Below are positions 1 through 4,102 of a DNA stretch of 7,865 nt, in pieces. The stretch covers positions 1 to 7,865 of the forward strand of contig JAEWVL010000443.1 in NCBI GenBank assembly GCA_023396665.1. Direction: 5' to 3'. The first letter of the stretch is position 1. Each line of letters opens with the position of its first letter. The stretch comes from Spirochaetota bacterium (GTDB lineage Bacteria > Spirochaetota > UBA4802 > JAFGJZ01). The position numbers were made by a program, and so were the translations under genes. The notes under the pieces are model-generated. The model did not search any database. It had not been told where the DNA came from and saw only the letters and a program-made list of their open reading frames with translations.

Positions 1-45
1 CGCATCTTTCTTGAACTGTTCATCGTATTTTCTTCTTGATTTCAT
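1..45 (-). CDS. IS3-family transposase OrfA, N-terminal 15 codons only
   Basis: The frame from 45 leftwards reads MKSRRKYDEQFKKDA and runs off the window edge. The basic start followed by the Y-D-E-Q-F-K-x-D-A pattern is typical of the helix-turn-helix OrfA of IS3-family elements, a DNA-binding subunit made alone or fused to OrfB by programmed -1 frameshifting. The start is supported by GGAGG five bases upstream and by its position just inside the IS end. Only 15 residues are visible, so the subgroup and integrity of the transposase cannot be judged. Confidence 0.7.
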   Translation of the reverse strand, partial: MKSRRKYDEQFKKDA

Positions 46-110
46 TGCGACCTCCGCTTACCATTTTAATAATGGCTTAACGTCGTGTCTACTAAATCGG
101 GGTAGGCTCA
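1..110 (-). mobile_element. End of an IS3-family insertion sequence (partial)
   Basis: Read on the minus strand, this stretch starts at 110 with TGAGCCTACCCC, followed by GATTTAGTAGACAC and TTAAG. The TG start, the CCCC block and the TAGACAC block resemble IS3-family terminal inverted repeats. The end is followed by a strong Shine-Dalgarno (GGAGG, complement of 51-55) and the start of an orfA. A small hairpin, CCATT/AATGG at 61-75, lies between the tip and the gene. The rest of the element, including orfB and the other end, is outside the window, so target duplications cannot be checked. The outer boundary at 110 is inferred from the terminal CA on the plus strand. The element sits at the left edge of the cassette array and may have interrupted an upstream cassette. 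Confidence 0.75.
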
Positions 111-190
111 TCATCTTTGTTTTAAACAAAATGTCTATTATTGTCACAAAAAATCAGTGTTCAAAAATAAAATTCTTATATTATATTCGC

Positions 191-218
191 TTGACAGATA
201 TAGTGTTATTGATAATAT
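191..218 (+). promoter_or_regulatory. higBA promoter with palindromic -10 region
   Basis: A perfect -35 box (TTGACA, 191-196) is followed after 16 bp by TAATAT (213-218). The palindrome ATAATATTAT (212-221) covers the -10 and is a plausible operator for HigA or the HigBA complex, since TA operons of this type repress themselves. Transcription starting about seven bases after the -10 would begin at or within a base or two of the higB ATG at 225. Confidence 0.65.
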
Positions 219-224
219 TATTAA

Positions 225-506
225 ATGATTGAGTCATTTGGCGACAAAGAAACAGAATTGATTTATAATCAGATTAAGTCAAAGAAATTGCCTATTGATA
301 TTCAGAATAGAGCTCTTGTTAAACTTATGATGATTGATTCTGCAGAATCTGAAAACGATTTACGAGTCCCTATATCAAATAATCTTGAAAAGCTCAAAGG
401 AAACTTGAAGAATTATTGGTCAATAAGAATCAATGATCAATGGCGTATAATTTTTCAATTTGTTTCTGGAAAAGCTAATGATGTTAAAATAATTGATTAT
501 CATTAA
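225..506 (+). CDS. higB: HigB-type mRNA interferase toxin
   Basis: This 93-residue protein has the full length and conserved points of the HigB/RelE-fold toxins: the M-I-x-S-F-x-D-K-E start, the L-R-V-P segment, L-x-x-L-K-G in mid-protein, W-S-I-R-I-N-D-Q-W-R-I-I-F near the C-terminus and the terminal D-Y-H. Family members bind the ribosome and cleave mRNA during translation, stopping growth until the antitoxin neutralises them. The start is fixed by the family N-terminus and by the promoter just upstream, although no Shine-Dalgarno sequence precedes it (see findings). The antitoxin gene follows after 9 bp, the toxin-first order typical of higBA. No truncation or missing motif is visible, so the toxin is probably active. 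Confidence 0.93.
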   Translation: MIESFGDKETELIYNQIKSKKLPIDIQNRALVKLMMIDSAESENDLRVPISNNLEKLKGNLKNYWSIRINDQWRIIFQFVSGKANDVKIIDYH

Positions 507-515
507 GGTAGGACA

Positions 516-824
516 ATGGAAGTTAAATTAAACACACCATCTATTGGTGAAATCCTAAACGAAGAATTTATTAAACCATATAATATTACAGCATACAGAC
601 TTGCAAAAGATATTCATGTTCCAACATCAAGAATACTAGAAATAATAAATGGACATAGAAGAATCAGCGTTGAAACAGGTTTGAGGCTTGCTAAATATTT
701 CGGAACTTCTGAGAGATTCTTCATAAATTTGCAAGCGAATATAGATATAAGAAATGAGAAAAGGATTCATCAGAATATATATCAATCTATTGAACCGATA
801 ACAGCTCATGAACTTATTATGTGA
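516..824 (+). CDS. higA: HigA-type antitoxin, XRE helix-turn-helix
   Basis: This 102-residue protein carries an XRE/Cro-type helix-turn-helix at about residues 24-63 (ITAYRLAKDIHVPTSRI, the NGHRRIS turn, then GLRLAKYFGTSERFF), the HigA arrangement. HigA binds and neutralises HigB and represses the shared promoter. Translation is supported by GGTAGG at 507-512, directly after the higB stop, so higA should be co-transcribed and possibly translationally coupled. The C-terminal tail after residue 80 is less typical but of normal length. attC1 begins 8 bp after the stop, so the two genes fill one cassette. The neighbours to the right are unrelated modules, as expected in a cassette array. Confidence 0.92.
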   Translation: MEVKLNTPSIGEILNEEFIKPYNITAYRLAKDIHVPTSRILEIINGHRRISVETGLRLAKYFGTSERFFINLQANIDIRNEKRIHQNIYQSIEPITAHELIM

Positions 825-832
825 TACACGTC

Positions 833-948
833 GCATAACTGAGAGTTGACGCTCCGCTCCGTGCTCGCGGGGCTCCGCGCGGTGCTCGGCCTTCGGCACA
901 TTGCGGCGATACGGCTGCCGCAACGTCGTCAACTCTCGTACGTTGTGC
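833..948 (+). other. attC: attC1 recombination site (end of higBA cassette)
   Basis: The left arm is GCATAAC (833-839) plus TGAGAGTTGACG; the right arm is CGTCAACTCTCGTAC plus GTTGTGC (942-948). The arms pair as GAGAGTTGACG (11 bp, perfect) and CGCAxAAC, separated by unpaired bases (T on the left, GTAC on the right), as in an attC bottom-strand hairpin with extrahelical bases. The 116-bp body contains a second hairpin, TTGCGGC/GCCGCAA, at about 901-923. This is the best-preserved site of the four. Its GC-rich body contrasts with the AT-rich cassette genes. Confidence 0.85.
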
Positions 949-1114
949 GAAAGTGGATTTAATTAGGTTTGAAGGCGTACTTCCATGTACGCCGTTCAAT
1001 GTTCATACTAGAATTACGGAATACATAAAGCTTAATAATAGAATTCTTCATAAAGACCATATGAAAGAGGCATATTTCAAAAAATGACTCTATCCATGGC
1101 AAGATATATAAAAA
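949..1114 (+). other. Leader of the marR cassette: hairpin and a short open frame, no clear gene
   Basis: After attC1 there is a 7-bp hairpin, GGCGTAC / GTACGCC, at 974-993. Its arms resemble the GTACGCC that follows the core sites of attC2 and attC3, so it may be a relic of an older junction. A GTG-initiated frame, 953-1087, could encode 44 residues ending HMKEAYFKK. It has no convincing ribosome site and no recognisable family, and could be the tail of a lost cassette gene. I do not call it a gene. Confidence 0.3.
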
Positions 1115-1543
1115 TTATATATTTAATTCGGTTAATTCATCTAGAAGATCTGATAAACCTTTCAGCTTATCTAATTTTTTGAGTGGAAATATTTTTTCCG
1201 CCAGATTCTGTGCCCTGTCATAGGATTCTTCCAGATTTCTTTCTCCATTGGAAGTGATTTTTACAAAACTGACCCTGGCATCTCTTGCTGCAGTTTCTTT
1301 TGAAATCAGACCAATTTTTTCCATAGGAGATAGTATTCTGGTTACTCCAGATGCTGTAAGTCCGATAGTTTCTGCAAGATCAATTCTTCTCATTTTCTTA
1401 TCTTCAGCATTGCTAAGATGATATAAAATGATGAATTCAGTAAGTCCCAGACCGTCCAGTCCTGCGGTAAATCTGCGGTTGTTTTCTGTAAATATTTTAA
1501 ACAGATTAATATACATTGATAAAGACTTGTTTGTAGTTTTCAT
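1115..1543 (-). CDS. MarR-family transcriptional regulator (reverse-oriented cassette gene)
   Basis: The 142-residue product has the MarR winged helix-turn-helix layout: an N-terminal dimerisation helix, G-L-x-L-T-E-F-I-I-L at about residues 31-40, helix 3 RRIDLAETIGL (52-62), recognition helix TASGVTRILSPMEKIGLI (63-80), the D-A-R-x-S-F wing (88-93) and a long C-terminal helix that completes the dimer. MarR proteins are usually repressors released by small aromatic ligands or oxidants; no ligand can be inferred here. An ATG 24 bases further upstream (1567) would add MTSGGFLF. I prefer 1543 because the family-like sequence starts there and GGTGG lies about 12 bases before it, but the choice is open. 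The gene opposes its cassette and has its own promoter. No partner or target gene lies next to it, so it may act elsewhere or on itself. The stop codon lies in an all-AT hairpin (1104-1122) without a U tract. Confidence 0.88.
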   Translation of the reverse strand: MKTTNKSLSMYINLFKIFTENNRRFTAGLDGLGLTEFIILYHLSNAEDKKMRRIDLAETIGLTASGVTRILSPMEKIGLISKETAARDARVSFVKITSNGERNLEESYDRAQNLAEKIFPLKKLDKLKGLSDLLDELTELNI

Positions 1544-1593
1544 AAATAAAAATCCACCACTTGTCATATAGTTGTTTACTCAAGCATATATCA

Positions 1594-1621
1594 AATACAT
1601 ATCAAGTATTGATTTTGTCAA
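1594..1621 (-). promoter_or_regulatory. Candidate marR promoter with internal palindrome
   Basis: On the minus strand a perfect TTGACA (1621-1616) is followed after 16 bp by TGTATT (1599-1594), a moderate -10. Between them lies the inverted repeat ATCAA-GTA-TTGAT (1601-1613 on the plus strand), where a repressor would block RNA polymerase. MarR proteins commonly bind such short palindromes in their own promoters, so autorepression is a reasonable inference. Confidence 0.45.
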
Positions 1622-1769
1622 ATTATTAATAAGGAAATAGTAAAATAAAACACGAGTATCTACTTATTGTACTATATTTTGCAAGAAATATTGTTATTCT
1701 TGGAATTTAACCTATAAAGAGTTCGAAAGAAAAGAGAAAGATCATTGACAAGACCTGCTCACTGCGTTG

Positions 1770-1843
1770 CGCGCGGTGCTCGGCCTGCGGCACATTGCGG
1801 CGATACGGCCGCCGCAACGTCGCATAACTCTCGTACGTTGTAC
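1770..1843 (+). other. attC: attC2, right half conserved, left arm lost
   Basis: The right half matches attC1 closely: GCGCGGTGCTCGGCC, the TTGCGGC/GCCGCAA hairpin, then CGCATAACTCTCGTAC and the core GTTGTAC (1837-1843). The expected left arm (AAC, GAGAGTTATGCG, CTCCGCTCC) is absent. Only a weak GACAAG at 1747-1752 sits where R'' should be. Without a complementary arm the single-stranded hairpin needed by an integron integrase cannot form normally, so this site is probably inactive or weak. Positions 1622-1745, between the marR promoter and this site, hold no gene that I can see, only a small CAAGAA/TTCTTG hairpin at 1682-1702. Confidence 0.65.
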
Positions 1844-1900
1844 GCCATTATTTGCCTAACATTTTAACAATCTTATCTCTCCATTGAATCCAAAAAAGAC

Positions 1901-1934
1901 TTGTAATTTTGAAACCAGATATGTATCATGATAC
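1901..1934 (+). promoter_or_regulatory. vapBC1 promoter and palindromic operator
   Basis: A -35-like TTGTAA (1901-1906) and a -10 TATCAT (1924-1929) are separated by exactly 17 bp. The perfect 12-bp palindrome GTATCATGATAC (1923-1934) covers the -10, as expected for an operator bound by a dimeric AbrB-type VapB. A ribosome site, AAAGG at 1948-1952, lies 8 bases before the vapB start. Confidence 0.7.
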
Positions 1935-1960
1935 CTATCATATGAAGAAAGGCGAATATC

Positions 1961-2254
1961 ATGAATACAGCAAAAGTATTTACAACTGGTCGAAGTCAGG
2001 CCGTTAGATTACCAAAAGAATATAGATTTTTAACAGAATCAGTATTTGTTAAAAAAATTGATGATATGGTCATTCTTATTCCAATAGAAAAGGTGTGGGA
2101 TAATTTTTCAAAAAGTCTGGAGAAGTTTCCAGATAATTTCATGTCTGATCGAATTCAACCAGATATTGAATCAAGAGAAAATATCAAATGTAGTACCTTC
2201 TGGATACAAATATATGTATTTATATTATCAATAAAAGACCCATTTCAATTTTAA
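1961..2254 (+). CDS. vapB: VapB-type antitoxin, AbrB fold, with aberrant C-terminal extension
   Basis: The first 76 residues are a standard VapB/MazE-like antitoxin: MNTAKVFTTGRSQAVRLPKE, with the diagnostic G-R-S-Q-A-V-R-L-P swapped-hairpin AbrB motif, a second strand with VKKIDDMVILIP, then an acidic flexible tail (residues 50-76) of the sort that wraps the toxin. Related antitoxins end about here, overlapping the toxin start. This one runs on for 21 residues (CSTFWIQIYVF onwards) that are an out-of-frame reading of the vapC start, because the expected TGA at 2189-2191 reads TGT. The extension is hydrophobic and may harm folding. The DNA-binding part is intact, so it could still repress its promoter. 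The start has a good ribosome site (AAAGG) 8 bases upstream. The partner toxin behind it is broken. Confidence 0.88.
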   Translation: MNTAKVFTTGRSQAVRLPKEYRFLTESVFVKKIDDMVILIPIEKVWDNFSKSLEKFPDNFMSDRIQPDIESRENIKCSTFWIQIYVFILSIKDPFQF

Positions 2255-2586
2255 AACGGTTATCTAATTATGAAATAGATGATATTGCTATTTCATCAAT
2301 TACAGTTTCGGAACTCGAATATGGCATTAATAAAAGCACTAATCCTGATAATAGCCGAATTGCTTTAATTGAATTCCTATTACCATTTAAACTGATGGAT
2401 TATGATGCAAAAGCAGCCAAAGAATATGGAATTATTAGATCTGACTTAGAAAAAATTGGTCAACCTATCGGATCTATGGATTATTTATAAGCTGCACAAG
2501 CAATATCATTAAATTTAATCTTAGTCTCAAATAATTTAAAGGAATTTTCAAAAGTTAAGAATTTAAAAATTGAAAACTGGGTATAA
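2188..2586 (+). pseudogene. vapC: VapC-type PIN-domain ribonuclease, two in-frame stops
   Basis: Read from the ATG at 2188, the frame gives a 132-position PIN-domain VapC interrupted only by TAG at codon 2 and TAA at codon 101 (2488-2490). Family landmarks remain: Y-L-L-D-T-N-I-C (metal-binding Asp at position 6), S-E-L-E-Y-G (Glu 42), P-I-G-S-M-D-Y-L (Asp 98), then after the second stop AAQA and a V-S-N-N block, and the end LKIENWV. VapC enzymes are magnesium-dependent RNases that cut tRNA or rRNA. The length equals that of the intact VapC at 3185-3583, and I see no frameshift, so decay looks recent and limited to stops. No downstream ATG would restore the first catalytic Asp. Readthrough is possible but unsupported; other genes here use all three stops normally. 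Confidence 0.88.
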
Positions 2587-2603
2587 TCACGGCAAATAAC
2601 AGC

Positions 2604-2790
2604 AGACAACTGAGAGTTATGCGCTCCGCTCCGTGCTCCCCTTCGACAAGCTCAGGGTGTACGCGGTGCTCGGCACTCGCGCTTTCCTCGTTCGCGGTTC
2701 GGGTTTTGGTTTGTTCCAAGCTCACCGCTCACTTCGGAGCGCTTCGTCAAATGCGCTTCGCGCACTTCGGCAAACCTTCGTACGTTGTAC
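2604..2790 (+). other. attC: attC3 recombination site, long variant (end of vapBC1 cassette)
   Basis: The left arm is AGACAAC (2604-2610) plus TGAGAGTTATGCG; the right end is CCTTCGTAC plus the core GTTGTAC (2784-2790). The L' box is degenerate (CAAACCTTCG instead of ATAACTCTCG), so arm pairing is weaker than in attC1. The 187-bp body lacks the TTGCGGC/GCCGCAA hairpin of the other sites and instead has a different GC-rich segment (about 2681-2776) flanked by GGTTTG (2707) and CAAACC (2771). Its first 78 bp are nearly the same as attC4. Short open frames across this site are by-products of its GC-richness. Confidence 0.75.
2639..2657 (+). repeat. Embedded palindrome-like motif CCCTTCGACAAGCTCAGGG, copy 1
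   Basis: This 19-bp motif has CCCT/AGGG ends and an internal CTT/AAG and lies in the left half of attC3. It is identical to the copy in attC4. From memory, closely similar motifs recur as dispersed intergenic repeats in many bacterial genomes; that recollection would need a search. Its presence inside two attC bodies but not in attC1 or attC2 suggests insertion into an ancestral site that was then copied. Confidence 0.6.
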
Positions 2791-2889
2791 GCCATTGCGA
2801 TCTATCGCTATTAAGTAATTAGGATTCGATGATCTCATTTCAAAACCTCTAATTAATGCAGAAATCTGAAAAGGAAATAAATTTACAAC

Positions 2890-2937
2890 ATATACTTGCA
2901 AATATACTTGACAATTTGTTAAATATTTGTATATTTA
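2890..2937 (+). promoter_or_regulatory. Promoter and operator repeats of the second TA cassette
   Basis: A perfect -35 TTGACA (2908-2913) and a -10 TATATT (2930-2935) are 16 bp apart. The sequence ATATACTTG occurs twice with a 12-bp period (2890-2898 and 2902-2910). CAAATATAC (2899-2907) has an inverted partner, GTATATTTA (2929-2937, one mismatch), over the -10. Such phased half-sites suit a ribbon-helix-helix repressor, the fold of the antitoxin encoded next. Confidence 0.6.
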
Positions 2938-2957
2938 CCCCATATTGGAGGAAGATC

Positions 2958-3185
2958 ATGCCACAAATTTCATTATACATCGATAATGACACTCTGCAAA
3001 AAGTTGAGAAAGCTGCTAAAAAAGATCACCTCTCCATTTCCAAATGGGTAGGTATAAAGATTAAGAATGCAATAACTGACGAGTATCCAACAGATTTTTT
3101 CGATCTATTTGGTGCAATGAATGATACTTCATTTACGATTGAAAAACAATCATTTACTCAAGATAGTAGAAGAGAGATACTTTAA
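2958..3185 (+). CDS. Ribbon-helix-helix (CopG-like) antitoxin
   Basis: The 75-residue product starts MPQISLYIDNDTLQKVEKAA, a beta strand then helix A. The turn and helix B follow (DHLSISKWVGIKIKNAI, about residues 24-40), which is the ribbon-helix-helix arrangement. The acidic tail (YPTDFFDLFGAMNDTSF and on) is the likely toxin-binding part. An upstream in-frame ATG at 2856 would add 34 residues. I reject it because it overlaps the promoter and because GGAGG (2947-2951) lies 6 bases before 2958. The stop overlaps the next gene's start by one base (TAATG), so the two are translationally coupled. The protein should neutralise the VapC-like toxin and, with it, repress the operon. Confidence 0.87.
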   Translation: MPQISLYIDNDTLQKVEKAAKKDHLSISKWVGIKIKNAITDEYPTDFFDLFGAMNDTSFTIEKQSFTQDSRREIL

Positions 3186-3583
3186 TGTATTATCTTGATA
3201 CCAATATATGTGTATATTTTCTCAATGGAAAATATCCTCAAGTAAAGGACAATATTAAGAAGACAAATCCGATTCAGATAAAAATCCCTTCGATTGTTAA
3301 GGCTGAATTGCTTTACGGTGCAGAAAAAAGTCAAAACAAAGAAAAGAACATTGATCTGGTAATTAAATTCTTGGAACCATTTGAAATCAGAGATTTTGAT
3401 GATAACAGTTCAGTACAGTATTCAAAAATAAGGGCTATGCTTGAATCAAAAGGTACAATTATTGGGCCTAATGACTATATAATAGCTTCAACAGTTTTAT
3501 CAAATGGTGGAATATTAATAACAAATAATGTTGAAGAATTTAAACGTGTAAAAGGATTACGAATCGAAAACTGGACAAAATAA
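3185..3583 (+). CDS. vapC: VapC-type PIN-domain ribonuclease toxin (intact)
   Basis: This 132-residue PIN-domain protein retains the acidic metal-binding set: Asp5 in Y-L-D-T-N, Glu41 in K-A-E-L-L-Y-G, Asp97 in G-P-N-D-Y-I-I-A and the T-N-N motif (113-115) near the C-terminus, ending GLRIENWTK. VapC toxins are magnesium-dependent RNases that cut specific tRNAs or the 23S sarcin-ricin loop; the target here is unknown. The gene overlaps its antitoxin by one base and is followed within 10 bp by attC4, so the pair fills one cassette. It has the same length and C-terminal motif as the broken VapC at 2188-2586, yet its antitoxin belongs to a different fold class. No defects are visible. Confidence 0.93.
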   Translation: MYYLDTNICVYFLNGKYPQVKDNIKKTNPIQIKIPSIVKAELLYGAEKSQNKEKNIDLVIKFLEPFEIRDFDDNSSVQYSKIRAMLESKGTIIGPNDYIIASTVLSNGGILITNNVEEFKRVKGLRIENWTK

Positions 3584-3592
3584 CGCAACGGC

Positions 3593-3772
3593 AGACAACT
3601 GAGAGTTATACGCTCCGCTCCGTGCTCCCCTTCGACAAGCTCAGGGTGCGCGCGGTGCTCGGCGCTCGCACCATTTTCAAACTGAGGTTATGAAGCTTTC
3701 ATTTGTGACGGCGCTCGGTAAATTTGCGGCGATACGGCCGCCGCAACGTTGCACAACTTTCGTACGTTAGGC
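3593..3772 (+). other. attC: attC4 recombination site (end of second VapBC-type cassette)
   Basis: The left arm is AGACAAC (3593-3599) plus TGAGAGTTATACG; the right arm is GCACAACTTTCGTAC plus the core GTTAGGC (3766-3772), the closest of the four to the classical GTTRRRY. The 180-bp body combines the attC3-type left half, including the embedded 19-bp motif, with the TTGCGGC/GCCGCAA hairpin of attC1 and attC2 (3724-3745). Between them lies unrelated AT-richer sequence (about 3670-3720). The site thus looks composite. It is the last attC I can find in the window. Confidence 0.8.
3628..3646 (+). repeat. Embedded palindrome-like motif CCCTTCGACAAGCTCAGGG, copy 2
   Basis: Identical in sequence and relative position to the copy in attC3. 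The surrounding 78 bp (3592-3669 against 2603-2680) differ at only four positions by my alignment, so the two left halves share a recent ancestor. Confidence 0.6.
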
Positions 3773-3832
3773 GCAACATGAACAATCTAATTGTGGCTAA
3801 CCAATCATTTTTTCATTGGAGATCCCATACCT

Positions 3833-4021
3833 ATGAGATATTTATTTTGTTTGATCATTATAACATTTCCATTTTGTTCATGTGTCCTTATCCCCAATGA
3901 CTATAATATCAACAGAGAAGATGCCAATATAACATGCTTTCAAATGTATAATAATCATGGGACAAATTGGGATTTCTCACCAAATAAACGGCTTGCGGTG
4001 GTTATAGATTCTATCCAATGA
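3833..4021 (+). CDS. Short putative lipoprotein, possibly truncated
   Basis: The 62-residue ORF begins MRYLFCLIIITFPFCSC, a charged start and hydrophobic core ending in Cys with Ser before it. This is a loose lipoprotein signal of the kind accepted in some phyla. The remaining 45 residues (VLIPNDYNINREDANI onward) match no family I know. GGAG at 3818-3821, 11 bases upstream, is a usable but distant ribosome site and lies in a CCAAT/ATTGG hairpin (3801-3819). A TTG start at 3791 would add 14 residues but would spoil the signal. The ORF ends abruptly, and a neighbouring frame stays open to about 4082, so a frameshifted longer gene is possible. It follows attC4 directly and is the likely start of the next cassette. 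Confidence 0.45.
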   Translation: MRYLFCLIIITFPFCSCVLIPNDYNINREDANITCFQMYNNHGTNWDFSPNKRLAVVIDSIQ

Positions 4022-4054
4022 TATTAATCGAGCCGTTATTCGCACCATAATCAA

Positions 4055-4068
4055 TAATAATATTATTA
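4055..4068 (+). repeat. Perfect AT palindrome upstream of the GNAT ORF
   Basis: TAATAATATTATTA is self-complementary over 14 bp. It shares 14 bases (ATAATATTATTAAA) with the higBA operator region at 212-225. It could be a regulatory site, but AT-rich DNA makes such palindromes easily, so I rate it low. Confidence 0.3.
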
Positions 4069-4102
4069 AACAAAGAGCTTAAGAATATTAACGGACAAAA
4101 CA

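Larger units (their letters stand above)
111..3772 (+). mobile_element. Integron cassette array (four attC-ended cassettes, no integrase in window)
   Basis: Four GC-rich imperfect palindromes follow consecutive gene units, all in the same orientation. Each ends in a GTT-type core site preceded by TCGTAC and a CAACTCT-like L' box; three also have the complementary left arm (AAC, then GAGAGTT). Inferred cassette limits, cutting after the G of each GTT, are: an IS-truncated unit up to 942, then 943-1837, 1838-2784 and 2785-3766, with an open unit after 3767. The contents (HigBA, MarR, two VapBC-type modules) fit chromosomal integrons, which are enriched in TA cassettes with their own promoters. 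New cassettes would enter from the left. The integrase and attI are not visible, so activity is unknown. Positions 111-190 hold no gene or attC that I can recognise. Confidence 0.75.

Noticed and set aside
636..999. Minus-strand frames over higA and attC1
   Set aside because: They are antisense to higA and to the attC palindrome and have low-complexity Arg/Ala-rich translations.
1854..1860. GCCTAAC, a perfect R''-type core sequence
   Set aside because: No L'' box, palindromic body or matching right arm follows it, so it is a chance match just after attC2.
2191..2490. Stop-codon reassignment or programmed readthrough in vapC1
   Set aside because: The two stops are of different types (TAG and TAA), and neighbouring genes end normally with TAA, TAG and TGA, so an altered code is unlikely.
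2619..2822. Two overlapping plus-strand frames rich in Ser, Ala and Arg
   Set aside because: They lie inside attC3; GC-rich palindromic DNA opens frames by chance.
833..3772. CRISPR-like reading of the regularly spaced repeats
   Set aside because: The repeats are long, imperfect, separated by whole genes and end in integron core sites; there are no short uniform repeats and spacers.
212..4070. Shared 14-mer ATAATATTATTAAA at 212-225 and 4057-4070
   Set aside because: It is AT-only and close to self-complementary; chance occurrence in AT-rich DNA is plausible, and no promoter is evident at the second site.
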